A stretch of 33,100 nucleotides of DNA from Bacillus thermotolerans (GCF_000812025.2 NZ_JWJE02000043.1:1-33100), one strand, 5' to 3'; shown: positions 1-8,048, numbered from the stretch's first letter. Made by a program: numbers and translations. Notes: generated by a model not told the origin, from the sequence alone.

Positions 1-83
1 AAGCTCCCTTCCGTCCGCTCGACTTGCATGTATTAGGCACGCCGCCAGCGTTCGTCCTGAGCCAGGATCAAACTCTCCAAAAA
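1..83 (-). rRNA. rrs: 16S ribosomal RNA, 5' end (partial)
   Basis: Read on the minus strand, this is the conserved start of bacterial 16S rRNA. The universal 27F site (AGAGTTTGATCCTGGCTCAG) lies at about 57-76, followed by the block ending in the conserved ATACATGCAAGTCGAGCGGA. The mature 5' end is placed near 83 by analogy with E. coli, where eight bases precede GAGTTTGATC. The gene runs off the left edge, so the rest of the rRNA operon is outside the window. Confidence 0.97.
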
Positions 84-242
84 GATGTTTGCATTGCACA
101 GGATGTGCAGGCATCTGCGTTGTCACAGGACGTGACGATCCTAGCAGATGATCCTTTACTCATAAATAAATCAAGAATTAACTGGCATGTATTTTGTTCA
201 GTTTTCAAAGATCAATGTTGTCTTTCTTTTTTAAGAGTCAAC
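84..242 (-). promoter_or_regulatory. rRNA leader with boxA-like antitermination site
   Basis: This is the transcribed leader between the most proximal rRNA promoter and the 16S gene. On the minus strand it contains GATCTTTGAAAACTGAAC (about 197-214), the boxA-type sequence commonly found in Bacillus rRNA leaders. No ORF with a ribosome binding site is visible. The upstream end is inferred from the promoter at 249-278. Confidence 0.7.
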
Positions 243-248
243 TTTAAT

Positions 249-278
249 ATCATATCATATTATAAAGAACAAAGTCAA
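249..278 (-). promoter_or_regulatory. rRNA promoter, proximal
   Basis: Minus-strand -35 TTGACT (273-278) and -10 TATGAT (249-254) are separated by 18 bp. A second TATGAT at 254-259 would give a spacer of only 13 bp and is less likely. The site is about 160 bp upstream of the 16S start and is one of three tandem promoters sharing TTGACTTT. Confidence 0.75.
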
Positions 279-328
279 CATCTTTTTTATTTCTTTTTCA
301 AAGCGCTATTTTCTTCGACAGGTAAATA

Positions 329-357
329 ATATTATCATGTCTAGAAAACAAAGTCAA
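329..357 (-). promoter_or_regulatory. rRNA promoter, middle
   Basis: Minus-strand -35 TTGACT (352-357), a 17-bp spacer and -10 TAATAT (329-334). This is the best-spaced sigma-A promoter of the three upstream of 16S. Confidence 0.75.
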
Positions 358-422
358 TCGTTTTTTCAATGATTTCTTTTTCGCTTTTACTTAACGCCGC
401 CTCTTTCAATGGCGGAATATCA

Positions 423-451
423 ATATAACACGTCTCAAGAAATAAAGTCAA
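423..451 (-). promoter_or_regulatory. rRNA promoter, distal
   Basis: Minus-strand -35 TTGACT (446-451), a 17-bp spacer and -10 TTATAT (423-428). The TTGACTTTATT context resembles the other two copies. The stretch from 452 to 695 beyond it holds no recognisable gene, only the 18-bp repeat at 655-672. Confidence 0.65.
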
Positions 452-654
452 CACAATGGACGAAGAATTATTTTCCAGCAATCCTTTAAGCAACGCTTAG
501 TTTCGTCCTCTTCCTGACTCAGCTTATAAACCTCTGTCAGAACTGGCGATCCACGCTAACAACCAAACTATTCAAACTCAGACGGATTCCCTATAAAGAT
601 GAAAAGTTTTATCTATTATCTCTCTCCCTTTATATACTCTGCAGTTAATTTCTC

Positions 655-672
655 TTGAATTTTGCACATTGA
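655..672. repeat. 18-bp exact direct repeat, copy 1
   Basis: TTGAATTTTGCACATTGA occurs here and identically, in the same orientation, at 3737-3754. This copy lies between the terminator of the FAH gene and the rRNA promoters. Role unknown; it could be a protein-binding site. Confidence 0.6.
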
Positions 673-701
673 GTAATTATATATAGCATGCAAAATAAAA
701 A

Positions 702-723
702 GCCGCCCCGAGAAGCTGGCGGC
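702..723 (-). terminator. Rho-independent terminator of FAH-family gene
   Basis: On the minus strand the arms GCCGCC (718-723) and GGCGGC (702-707) form a stem with a 10-nt loop, followed by TTTTTATTTT. It sits 25 bp after the stop of the FAH-family gene. Confidence 0.85.
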
Positions 724-748
724 TGTCTTTCTCGGACGGCATGACCCG

Positions 749-1618
749 TCAGGCTTTTAAATCTTTTACATGGTTCACAAGCTTTTCAAAGCCATCGATC
801 TCACATTCCACCACATCACCGTCACGGATCACGACCGCTCCTGGCGTTCCGGTGGAAATAATGTCTCCAGGCAGAAGCGTCATGACCTTTGAATGGAAGG
901 AGACGAGATTCCATGGAGTGAAGGTCATATTCGATACGATATTTTTTCTATGTACATTTCCATTAATAATAGTAGAAACGTGTAAATCTAACACATCTGT
1001 TACCTCATCCTTCGTGACAAGCTGCGGCCCAAAGCTAAAGAAGGTATCGAAGCTTTTCGAGCGGGTTAAATAGCGCGGGTTGCGCTGCAGAATGTCTTCT
1101 GCTGTCATATCAATGATTGTCGTAAAGCCGGCCACTACATCCGGCGCTTCCTCTTCCGATACGTCTTTGCACTCTTTACCGATAATAATGCCTAACTCTG
1201 CTTCCGCTGTTGTGCGGTCGGACTGCAGCGGAATATTAATTTGATCTCCAGGCCCGATAATGGTCGTATCCGGCTTCATAAAACTTGCCGGCTCCGTATT
1301 AGGCGCTTTCTCACTTAAATCGGAAGCGTGCTCTACATAGTTCAAGCCGATGCCCCAAATTTTTCTCGGATGCCGGTATAAAGGTGCATATTGGACGTCA
1401 TTCGCCGGGATCCCTTCGCATGCTTCTATCGCCTGCTTCCCTTCAGCGTCATACCACTTCCGCATGTTCTCCAGCTGCCCGGATTGAATGATTTCAAATA
1501 GCGAGACAGGCCAGTCTGTACCTGACGTGCGGTTCACCTCTTCTAGCAGCACAGCTCCTTTATCCGTGATCACCGCTCCAAGCTCTTGTTCATTCCTTTT
1601 GATTGTTGCTAAACGCAT
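749..1618 (-). CDS. fumarylacetoacetate hydrolase (FAH) family protein
   Basis: 289-aa protein of the FAH fold, whose members are Mg/Mn-dependent hydrolases or decarboxylases of C-C bonds in beta-diketo acids, often in aromatic or acyl-pyruvate breakdown. Visible signatures are GIGLNYVEHA (89-98), the acidic metal ligands E139 and E141 in AEAEL and D170 in IIDMTAED, and the C-terminal GTPGAV loop. The N-terminal 80 residues form the usual cap. The ATG at 1618 is preferred over an in-frame upstream ATG at 1657 because GGGGATGGAG stands just before it. The gene has its own terminator and is separated from the acetolactate-synthase-like gene by about 380 bp that includes that gene's terminator, so the two are probably transcribed separately. 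The substrate cannot be assigned; acylpyruvase or oxaloacetate decarboxylase (FAHD1-like) activity is as possible as catabolic isomerase/hydrolase activity. Confidence 0.9.
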   Translation of the reverse strand: MRLATIKRNEQELGAVITDKGAVLLEEVNRTSGTDWPVSLFEIIQSGQLENMRKWYDAEGKQAIEACEGIPANDVQYAPLYRHPRKIWGIGLNYVEHASDLSEKAPNTEPASFMKPDTTIIGPGDQINIPLQSDRTTAEAELGIIIGKECKDVSEEEAPDVVAGFTTIIDMTAEDILQRNPRYLTRSKSFDTFFSFGPQLVTKDEVTDVLDLHVSTIINGNVHRKNIVSNMTFTPWNLVSFHSKVMTLLPGDIISTGTPGAVVIRDGDVVECEIDGFEKLVNHVKDLKA

Positions 1619-1778
1619 GGTCACTCCATCCCCTTTTTCTCTGTTTATGAACCACAAACCGCTGCCAAATTCTTATCGCTTGATTAAAGAGTTGACTGAA
1701 TGTTCTTGATTCATTTCTATTTTACAACATTTTTCTTTTTGTTTCCTCACTCAACTGTCGAGAATTGGAAAAATAAAA

Positions 1779-1803
1779 AGCAGACCAGATTGCCTGGCCT
1801 GCT
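1779..1803 (-). terminator. Rho-independent terminator of ThDP enzyme gene
   Basis: On the minus strand AGCAGGCCAG (1794-1803) pairs with CTGGTCTGCT (1779-1788) around a 5-nt loop, with a G-U pair, followed by TTTTATTTTT. It ends the acetolactate-synthase-like transcript about 195 bp after the stop. Between 1804 and 1997 I see no gene; this is a long 3' untranslated stretch. Confidence 0.85.
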
Positions 1804-1997
1804 CCTTACACTGCTCTATAATAAATGGTTGCTTTCGTATCATACACTTCCCATTTTTGTTTATTTGTATTGGCTCTTGATTCAGTTTCATTCGCTACCC
1901 AAAATCGAAAGAAACCCTTCCTGGTCCGTAGTCCGCACGTGGCCACAGAAAAGTTCTTGCCAAAAGGCCGGTCCACTCAGCCGGTTAGATCACTCTT

Positions 1998-3629
1998 CTA
2001 GCAAAGAATGTTGCCGAGCTTTTCCGTCAATTTCATATTCTCGCGATAATCAACAGGACAGTCGATCAGAACGGGTTTGTTTAGGCTGATCGCTTTTTCT
2101 AAAGCCGGCTTTAGCTCCTCGCTCTCTGTCACTTCTACCGCCTCAAAGCCATATGCTTTAGCTAACTGAATAAAATCAGGATTTCCAAACTTTATATGCG
2201 ATGCGCGGCCGAATTCTTTCAATTGCTTCCACTCAATCAAGCCGTACCCGCCGTCTCTCCACAGTAAAATGATGACTGGAAGGTTTAGCCGCTTGATCGT
2301 TTCAAGCTCAGCGCTGGACATTTGAAATCCCCCATCTCCGCATACGGCTACAACATTACGATCAGGATGAACCATTTTTGCTGCGGCCGAAGCAGGAACA
2401 GCCACCCCCATGGAAGCCAGCCCATTAGAGATCAAGCATGTGTCCGGCTGATACGTATGGTACATTCTGGCCAGCCACATTTTATGAGCACCGACATCCG
2501 AAATAACGATATCCTCTTCATTTAACACCGCACGCAAGTCGGAGATAATCTTCTGCGGCTTCACAGGGAAGCCTTGATCATTCTCATACTCTGTCAGCTC
2601 TTTAAGGGCTTTTTCGCGCACCGATAATACCCATTGGTTATCTCGCTCTGTTTTTGGAAGAGCGTGTGCGAGCTCTTCTAAGTTATCATTCAGATTTCCA
2701 ATGACATTCAGCTTGACCGGATAATGACCATCCGTTTCCGCTTCTCTTGTATCGATGTGCAGAATAGGCGTGCGACCATCCGGATTCCAATTCTTTGGAG
2801 GATATTCAGCCATGTCAAACCCAACCGCAATAATTAAGTCTGACTGAGCAAATCCGCATGTAATATAATCATCACCGCTTAACCCTGCCGTCAATAGGCT
2901 TAAGTCATGATCCCAAGGCATAGCCCCTTTCCCCATAAAGGAATGAACAACGGGGATGGAAGCTTTTTCAGCCATTAAACGCAAGTTCTCGGCAGCTTTC
3001 CCTCTTGCTATGCCATCCCCCGCTAGAATAAGCGGCTTTTTCGCTTGCTGAATGACGTCTGCGGCGTCTTTTATCACTCTTTCGCTTGCTTCCGACATCG
3101 TGTGATCCGTCAGATTTAGCGGAGTCCCTTTCACTTCCATAGCGGCTACATCTTCTGGCAAGTCAATGTGAACAGCACCTTGCTTTTCTTGCGTAGCCAC
3201 GCGGAAAGCTTTCCGCACAACCTCGGGAACAATGTCTCCTTTTTTGATTTGAGTGTTCCACTTCGTTGCCGGTTCATAAATAGAAACAAGATCATAATAC
3301 TGATGGGAGATTTTGTGCTGGCGGTCAAGCCCTGCTTGACCTGTAATGGCAATGACTGGCTGGTGATCCATGTTGGCGGTCGCAACGCCTGTTAACAGGT
3401 TCGTTGCCCCTGGGCCTAAGGTGGCTAAACACACGCCTGGTTTGCCTGTCAGCTTCCCGTATATGCCTGCCATGAAGGCTGCTCCTGTTTCATGCCTCGT
3501 TACAACAAACTCAATATTTGATTCCAAAAGCGCATCCATCACGTCGAGGTTCTCTTCTCCCGGTACTCCAAAAATATATTCTACTCCTTCGTTCTCTAAA
3601 CATTTGACTAGTAATTCGGCTACTTTCAT
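1998..3629 (-). CDS. thiamine-diphosphate-dependent acetolactate synthase-like enzyme
   Basis: 543-aa ThDP enzyme of the acetolactate synthase family, which condenses two pyruvates to 2-acetolactate with loss of CO2. It has the three expected domains: N-terminal Pyr domain with the ThDP-activating glutamate (E47 in RHETGAAFMA), a central domain around 180-340, and a C-terminal PP domain with GDGGFQMSSAEL (431-442). The C-terminal PVDYRENMKL resembles the PVDY-N motif of the catabolic, FAD-independent AlsS enzymes, but the loop DGGYGLIEWKQ differs from B. subtilis AlsS and no alsD or regulatory small subunit (ilvN) is adjacent. The ATG at 3629 is chosen because GAAGGTG precedes it; an in-frame start at 3707 lacks a ribosome binding site. 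The role (acetoin pathway, overflow metabolism or another 2-oxoacid carboligase) is inferred only from family. Confidence 0.88.
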   Translation of the reverse strand: MKVAELLVKCLENEGVEYIFGVPGEENLDVMDALLESNIEFVVTRHETGAAFMAGIYGKLTGKPGVCLATLGPGATNLLTGVATANMDHQPVIAITGQAGLDRQHKISHQYYDLVSIYEPATKWNTQIKKGDIVPEVVRKAFRVATQEKQGAVHIDLPEDVAAMEVKGTPLNLTDHTMSEASERVIKDAADVIQQAKKPLILAGDGIARGKAAENLRLMAEKASIPVVHSFMGKGAMPWDHDLSLLTAGLSGDDYITCGFAQSDLIIAVGFDMAEYPPKNWNPDGRTPILHIDTREAETDGHYPVKLNVIGNLNDNLEELAHALPKTERDNQWVLSVREKALKELTEYENDQGFPVKPQKIISDLRAVLNEEDIVISDVGAHKMWLARMYHTYQPDTCLISNGLASMGVAVPASAAAKMVHPDRNVVAVCGDGGFQMSSAELETIKRLNLPVIILLWRDGGYGLIEWKQLKEFGRASHIKFGNPDFIQLAKAYGFEAVEVTESEELKPALEKAISLNKPVLIDCPVDYRENMKLTEKLGNILC

Positions 3630-3736
3630 CTCTTCACACCTTCTTCCATGCGATTGATCTTTATTTGTCTCTCTCCTTCTTTTCCACTTTTTTGCTAGAA
3701 AAAACAAGATAGCCCAAATCTAGAATGGTTCTTGTT

Positions 3737-3754
3737 TTGAATTTTGCACATTGA
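3737..3754. repeat. 18-bp exact direct repeat, copy 2
   Basis: Identical to 655-672 and on the same strand. It lies about 108 bp upstream of the start of the ThDP enzyme, within the probable promoter region, so a regulatory binding site is possible. Confidence 0.6.
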
Positions 3755-3799
3755 ACTTTAAAAACAAACCATAATTAGCTGCTACCATCTCTCAAATAT

Positions 3800-3834
3800 A
3801 AAAAACAAGCCTAGATTAGCCAGGCTTGTTTTTT
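3800..3834 (-). terminator. Rho-independent terminator of SDR gene
   Basis: AAAAAACAAGCCT (3800-3812) and AGGCTTGTTTTTT (3822-3834) form a perfect 13-bp stem with a 9-nt loop. It starts 11 bp after the SDR stop codon. Its A/T-flanked symmetry would also allow function on the plus strand. Confidence 0.9.
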
Positions 3835-3844
3835 ATATTAGCTA

Positions 3845-4597
3845 TTAGTCCTTTCTCACAGAATGCTTCGGGCGGACAATGATTTCGTTTGTATTCACAT
3901 ACGCCGGCTGTGTTGCCGCATGGACGATAGCGTTAGCGATATCCTTCGCTTCAAGAGTTGTACGGTCCTTTTTATTATTCGTGCGTGTTTCAAGCACATC
4001 CGGGTCGGTAATATGGGTAGCCAGCTCGGTTTCTACCGCTCCTGGCGAGATATTCGTTACACGAATGCCGGTTGCAGCCAGCTCTTTTTCCATGCCCATC
4101 GATAAAGCGCGAACGGCATACTTCGTCGCAGAGTATACACTGCTTGTCGGGAACACTTCATGTCCGGCTACAGAGGAAATGTTAATAATGTGCCCGTTAT
4201 CCTGCTCAAGCATGGTCGGCAGCACGGCGTGGATGGCATACAGCACGCCTTTAATGTTCACATCCACCATCTTTTCCCACTGATCGACAAGATCATTTTT
4301 CAAGAAGGACAGCAGCATGACGCCTGCATTATTCACTAGAATATCAATAGAGCCGAACGCTTCCTTCGTCTGCTTCGCCAGCTCCTCCACCTCTTCCTTG
4401 CTCGTTACATCGGTCTTTACGATGATGGCTTTGGCGTCTGTCTCCTGCTCAATTCTTTCCTTTAAAGCCTCCAGGCGTTCAGTACGGCGGGCACCGAGCG
4501 CCACGTTTACGCCTTGCTGGGCTAAAGCGATGGCTGTCGCCTCACCGATTCCGCTGCTCGCTCCTGTAATAATCGCTGATTTACCGTTTAATGACAT
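3845..4597 (-). CDS. short-chain dehydrogenase/reductase (SDR) family oxidoreductase
   Basis: 250-aa classical SDR, an NAD(P)-dependent alcohol/ketone oxidoreductase. The cofactor glycine motif TGASSGIG is at 11-18, NNAG at 89-92, and the catalytic Ser141/Ser142, Tyr155 and Lys159 (YSATK) are present. ARR at 36-38, after the second beta strand, suggests NADP preference. Overall it resembles the YdfG-type 3-hydroxy acid dehydrogenase branch, but the substrate is not determinable. A strong AGGAGGT precedes the ATG at 4597. It is monocistronic, with its own terminator, and lies between the ThDP enzyme and the murein-peptide operon. Confidence 0.92.
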   Translation of the reverse strand: MSLNGKSAIITGASSGIGEATAIALAQQGVNVALGARRTERLEALKERIEQETDAKAIIVKTDVTSKEEVEELAKQTKEAFGSIDILVNNAGVMLLSFLKNDLVDQWEKMVDVNIKGVLYAIHAVLPTMLEQDNGHIINISSVAGHEVFPTSSVYSATKYAVRALSMGMEKELAATGIRVTNISPGAVETELATHITDPDVLETRTNNKKDRTTLEAKDIANAIVHAATQPAYVNTNEIIVRPKHSVRKD

Positions 4598-4685
4598 GAT
4601 TGGGACCTCCTAGTTTCTTCCTACATTTCATCATCAAGTGTACAGTATCCCCTCTTTTCTCTTCAATTCATACGCCTTGACAAAC

Positions 4686-4720
4686 AAAGCCGCCGACCCA
4701 TCTAATCGGTCAGCGGCTTT
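4686..4720 (-). terminator. Rho-independent terminator of murein-peptide operon
   Basis: On the minus strand AAAGCCGCTGACC pairs with GGGTCGGCGGCTTT (one G-U pair or bulge) around an 8-nt loop, immediately after the ykfC-like stop. The T tract is short (TTTGTTTG). Confidence 0.8.
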
Positions 4721-4725
4721 TCCTC

Positions 4726-5736
4726 TTATTGAATATATCTTCGTGCGCCCGCGTACTCTTCGCCATAGCCGGATGTTTCAATGTCATCGATACGGACATG
4801 CGTGGAGCTGTTAGGCGAGTGAATCATTTGGCCCTCGCCGATATATACGCCTACGTGATGAACCCGTCCTTTTCCTTGGTTGTACGCAAAGAAGACTAAG
4901 TCGCCAGCCTGCAGGTCTTCTCTTTCAACCGGCTGGCCGTGTGTCGCCTGTACGGAGGAATCTCTCGGAATGATGATGCCGTGTGAATGATACAGCGTGT
5001 ACGTGAAGCCTGAACAGTCAAAGCCGAACCCTGACATGCCTGCCCACAAATAAGGAAGGCCTAGAAACTGCTTTCCTGTCTCTACAATGTCCTTCCCGGT
5101 CGGTGTGGGAATCGCTTCTTCATTCTTATAAATCGCTGCGTCGGCCTTTTTGAGCCATTTCTTCCCGTCAGTTGGTGTCGCGACGAGCACTTCGTCCTTC
5201 ATTTCTTTTATAACCGGCAGGCGTGTATTGAAGCTTAACTCCTTAAACGGTTTCGTTGTCTGCTTGTTGTCATATAGCCAGGCCGTGTTAGATGTGACTA
5301 AGGCGAACGGCCGGTCGAGGTGGTTTTCAAAGCTCTTTCCTTTGGCCAGCTGCGCTTTCGGCATCCAGCCCGGATACCCAAGCTCATGGCGTGGTGTTGG
5401 CTGGTGATGAACCGCTACCTTCACCCAGTCGCCTTTTTCCTCTAGCACCGTGACCTTGGATCCGTACAGCGCTTGTGTTTCCAGGCTGCCGACGAGTCCG
5501 AGCTTTTCCTCATACATCATGCTCGTCGTCCACTTTCGCAAGTCAACTGGATTGGCCGCTGACGGCTCGTCCACTTCCCTTAAAATATCCGGCTCTGTCC
5601 ATAAGGTGGCGGCCGTTACATCAATGTAGTACGTATTTGTGCTGTTCCCCTTTGCTTCCGCTAAGCCTGCACCTATAAAAAGCACACTCGCTAAAGCCAG
5701 CATGAATGCATACCATTTCTTCATTTTCGGCTTCAT
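4726..5736 (-). CDS. ykfC: secreted NlpC/P60 gamma-D-glutamyl-L-diamino acid endopeptidase (YkfC-like)
   Basis: 336-aa exported C40 cysteine peptidase. It starts with a signal peptide (MKPKMKKWYAFMLALASVLF, AEA cleavage site near residues 26-28), continues with SH3b-like beta domains and ends with an NlpC/P60 domain from about 215. The catalytic Cys241 (FDCSGF), His294 (HHVGVYIG) and His306 (MIHSPN) are all present. B. subtilis YkfC cleaves between gamma-D-Glu and the diamino acid in peptides with a free L-Ala N-terminus, releasing L-Ala-D-Glu. It is third in the operon, about 20 bp after the epimerase that acts on that product, which supports the assignment. The ATG at 5736 is preferred because GGGAG lies 5 nt upstream; an ATG at 5748 has no ribosome binding site. 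Unlike what I recall for B. subtilis, ykfA and ykfD are not adjacent. Confidence 0.9.
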   Translation of the reverse strand: MKPKMKKWYAFMLALASVLFIGAGLAEAKGNSTNTYYIDVTAATLWTEPDILREVDEPSAANPVDLRKWTTSMMYEEKLGLVGSLETQALYGSKVTVLEEKGDWVKVAVHHQPTPRHELGYPGWMPKAQLAKGKSFENHLDRPFALVTSNTAWLYDNKQTTKPFKELSFNTRLPVIKEMKDEVLVATPTDGKKWLKKADAAIYKNEEAIPTPTGKDIVETGKQFLGLPYLWAGMSGFGFDCSGFTYTLYHSHGIIIPRDSSVQATHGQPVEREDLQAGDLVFFAYNQGKGRVHHVGVYIGEGQMIHSPNSSTHVRIDDIETSGYGEEYAGARRYIQ

Positions 5737-5755
5737 CCTTTCTCCCATTTATTTA

Positions 5756-6838
5756 TTAAGAGGAAGAAGTGTTCTTCCTTTTAATCCCTAAGCCCGGCTC
5801 CTGGCTGACTTGAATCGTATCTTTTTCATACAGGATGCCTTCAAATTGCTGGTCTTTAATCCACAGCGGAGCATCTAAGTCGATTTTTGTGATGTTCGGA
5901 TGAGCGACCGCCAGATGGATAGCGGCGGATACGCTGACCATGGACTCCATCATGCTCCCGATCATGCACTCCACCTCGGCGGCTTCTGCCATATCGGCAA
6001 TTTGGAGCGCCCGGCGAATGCCCCCTGTTTTCATCAGCTTAATATTTAAATAATCGACGGCCTGCTCGGACAGGAGCTTCATCGCATCCATCGGAGAAAA
6101 TAAGCTTTCATCTGCCATAATCGGTGTACGGACGTGCTGCTTGATGATCTTTAACCCTTGGATATCATGCGCTTTTACCGGCTGCTCGATCAATTCGATG
6201 TTCAGCTTTCGATTCTCCATTTCCGTAATGATGTTGAGTGCCTGATTGACGGTCCAGCCTTGGTTTGCATCAATCCGGATCGTCACTTCCTCTCCTACCG
6301 CCTCGCGTATGGCGTAAATTCTCTCCAAATCCCTCGGCCAGTCCTTGCCTGCCTTCACCTTGATAATAGAAAATCCGTCTTCGATAATCTTCCTGGCGTC
6401 CGCCATCATTTCTTCCTTGCCGCCCACACTTACCGTCATGTCGTTTCGAAGCTGATTCGTTTCCCCGCCAAGAAGTTCATAGAGCGGAATCTGCCAATAC
6501 CGGCAAGCCGCATCATAGACCGCTATTTCTACCGCCGCTTTAGCGCTCGTATTTCCTCTGCATGATTTCTGAATCAGCTCGGAAAGAACGTGTAGCTTGG
6601 TGATTTTTTGCCCGATCAGCTTCGGCGCAATAACCTCTTTGATGACACTGACAATGCCTTGTGTGGAATCACCGGTAATGGCAACCGTCGGGGCAGCCGC
6701 TCCCATCCCTTTTAACCCGTTATCGAGCTGAATTTCCACGAAGACATTATCGATCGCCGTGGCTGTGCGCAAAGCGGTTTTAAACGGCTTGACTAGCGGC
6801 AGTTCTTCAACGGACACATGAATGTGTTCAATGTACAT
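5756..6838 (-). CDS. ykfB: L-Ala-D/L-Glu epimerase (YkfB-like, enolase superfamily)
   Basis: 360-aa member of the muconate-lactonizing subgroup of the enolase superfamily. The paired catalytic lysines are K160/K162 (IIKVKAG) and K267 (LNIKLMKTGG). Metal ligands are D190 (RIDANQGW), E218 (IEQP) and D243 (ADES). The DxD motif D320/D322 (KIDLDAP), which in Ala-Glu epimerases anchors the substrate ammonium group, is present and separates it from other family members. It interconverts L-Ala-D-Glu and L-Ala-L-Glu so murein dipeptide can enter normal peptide catabolism. The ATG at 6838 follows AAAGGG with an 8-nt gap; an in-frame GTG at 6847 lies inside that site. It stands 16 bp after the DUF819 gene. 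Confidence 0.92.
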   Translation of the reverse strand: MYIEHIHVSVEELPLVKPFKTALRTATAIDNVFVEIQLDNGLKGMGAAAPTVAITGDSTQGIVSVIKEVIAPKLIGQKITKLHVLSELIQKSCRGNTSAKAAVEIAVYDAACRYWQIPLYELLGGETNQLRNDMTVSVGGKEEMMADARKIIEDGFSIIKVKAGKDWPRDLERIYAIREAVGEEVTIRIDANQGWTVNQALNIITEMENRKLNIELIEQPVKAHDIQGLKIIKQHVRTPIMADESLFSPMDAMKLLSEQAVDYLNIKLMKTGGIRRALQIADMAEAAEVECMIGSMMESMVSVSAAIHLAVAHPNITKIDLDAPLWIKDQQFEGILYEKDTIQVSQEPGLGIKRKNTSSS

Positions 6839-6854
6839 CGCTAACACCCTTTCT

Positions 6855-8018
6855 TTATAAAGCAGATAAAATATATGACGTCATAATTCCGTAGTAAGTG
6901 CCAAGCAGGCTTCCCAATACGGCCATTAAGATACCGATGGGGATCAGCGTTCGGTTGAAGGCCCCTGCTAAAATCGGCGCGGAAGCAATGCCGCCGATAT
7001 TCGCAAGCGAGGCGACGCCCATCGTAAATAAGTCGAGCTTAAACACCTTCGCTAAAATCGCCATGATTAGGCCGTGGAAGAACAAGATCATAAAGCCTGA
7101 AATAATGTAAACCGGCGCCTGGAACAGCTGAGAGAAATCCGCGTGAGAGGCGATCAGTCCGATCACGATATAAAGCATGACTTTGGAGATTTCCATCGAA
7201 CCCGGCAGCTTGCCTATTTTGGTGACCGCTAAGATCAGACCGACGGCTGAAGCGATAATAATCGTCCAGGTCGTCGCATTCACCGCCGCGCCAAGCTCGG
7301 GCAGGCTCTCGCCAATTTTTGTCGCTGCGACGGAAACGAATAAGCTCAAAGCCAGGAATCCGATCAACTCCACAAAGCCAAATGTGTGATTTTGATCCTT
7401 TTCTTCCACCTCCAGCTGTGCGGTGATCTCATCAATGTAGGATGTGTCTGCCTTTGTCCATTTATTGAATTTCGCCGCCAGCGGCACGAGCCAGAACAAG
7501 AACATGACCCAAATCGAATAGTTCACCGTGTCCATAATCAAGGCGTAGCCGAATATATTCTCCGGCACATCCAAAATTCCTTGTAAAATGACCATGTTCG
7601 CCGACCCGCCTGTCCAGCTTGCGCTTAAGGCGGAGAACGCCTTCCATGTTCCTTCTGCGTAAAAGCCTTGAAGAAGAGCAAATGTAATAGTAAAGCCGCC
7701 GACAATACTAATGGAAGCAGCGAGGAACGTCAGCAGCATTTTCGGCCCAAGACGAATAATTTTCCGTAAATCGCAATGAAGCAGCATCAGCATGAGCATT
7801 GCCGGCAGCAAGAGCCCCCGAATTGTGCCGTAAGCGTTTTCAACAGAGTCACTCGCTGAAAATACCCCGAACGTTTTCATCAAGGCGGCACCTAAGTAAA
7901 TAAGGACAATCCCTGGTACGTATTGAAAAAACTTGCCGCCGATCTTTTTCTCCGCAATCGCAACCGCAGCCGTGAAGGCCAGCAGAAAACAGACAAACGT
8001 GACACCATCTTGAATCAT
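6855..8018 (-). CDS. DUF819 family integral membrane protein (YjcL-like), candidate murein-peptide transporter
   Basis: 387-aa protein with about ten hydrophobic segments over its full length, matching the DUF819 family (B. subtilis YjcL is the remembered relative). The repeated pattern of small-residue motifs (WTGGSANMVILQG near 135-147 and a later GVASLANIGGIASAPIL) suggests two inverted halves with discontinuous helices, as in secondary transporters; this is inference. AGGAGGG precedes the ATG. It is the first gene of a tight operon with the epimerase and the endopeptidase (gaps of 16 and about 20 bp). Because those enzymes handle L-Ala-D-Glu, transport of that dipeptide or a related peptide is the simplest hypothesis. 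No ATPase partner is present. Confidence 0.87.
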   Translation of the reverse strand: MIQDGVTFVCFLLAFTAAVAIAEKKIGGKFFQYVPGIVLIYLGAALMKTFGVFSASDSVENAYGTIRGLLLPAMLMLMLLHCDLRKIIRLGPKMLLTFLAASISIVGGFTITFALLQGFYAEGTWKAFSALSASWTGGSANMVILQGILDVPENIFGYALIMDTVNYSIWVMFLFWLVPLAAKFNKWTKADTSYIDEITAQLEVEEKDQNHTFGFVELIGFLALSLFVSVAATKIGESLPELGAAVNATTWTIIIASAVGLILAVTKIGKLPGSMEISKVMLYIVIGLIASHADFSQLFQAPVYIISGFMILFFHGLIMAILAKVFKLDLFTMGVASLANIGGIASAPILAGAFNRTLIPIGILMAVLGSLLGTYYGIMTSYILSAL

Positions 8019-8048
8019 TTTTCTCCCTCCTGTTAGTAAAAAAATAAA

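Noticed and set aside
24-329. Plus-strand ORF of 101 codons at the left edge
   Set aside because: It is the antisense of the 16S rRNA start and its leader; the peptide is a translation of rRNA sequence.
390-416. Small hairpin CCGCC/GGCGG between the rRNA promoters
   Set aside because: The stem is only 5 bp, lacks a T tract and lies between tandem promoters; too weak to call a terminator or regulatory RNA.
1700-2089. Plus-strand ORF of 129 codons antisense to the end of the ThDP enzyme gene
   Set aside because: It crosses a clear terminator on the other strand, has no ribosome binding site and no recognisable similarity.
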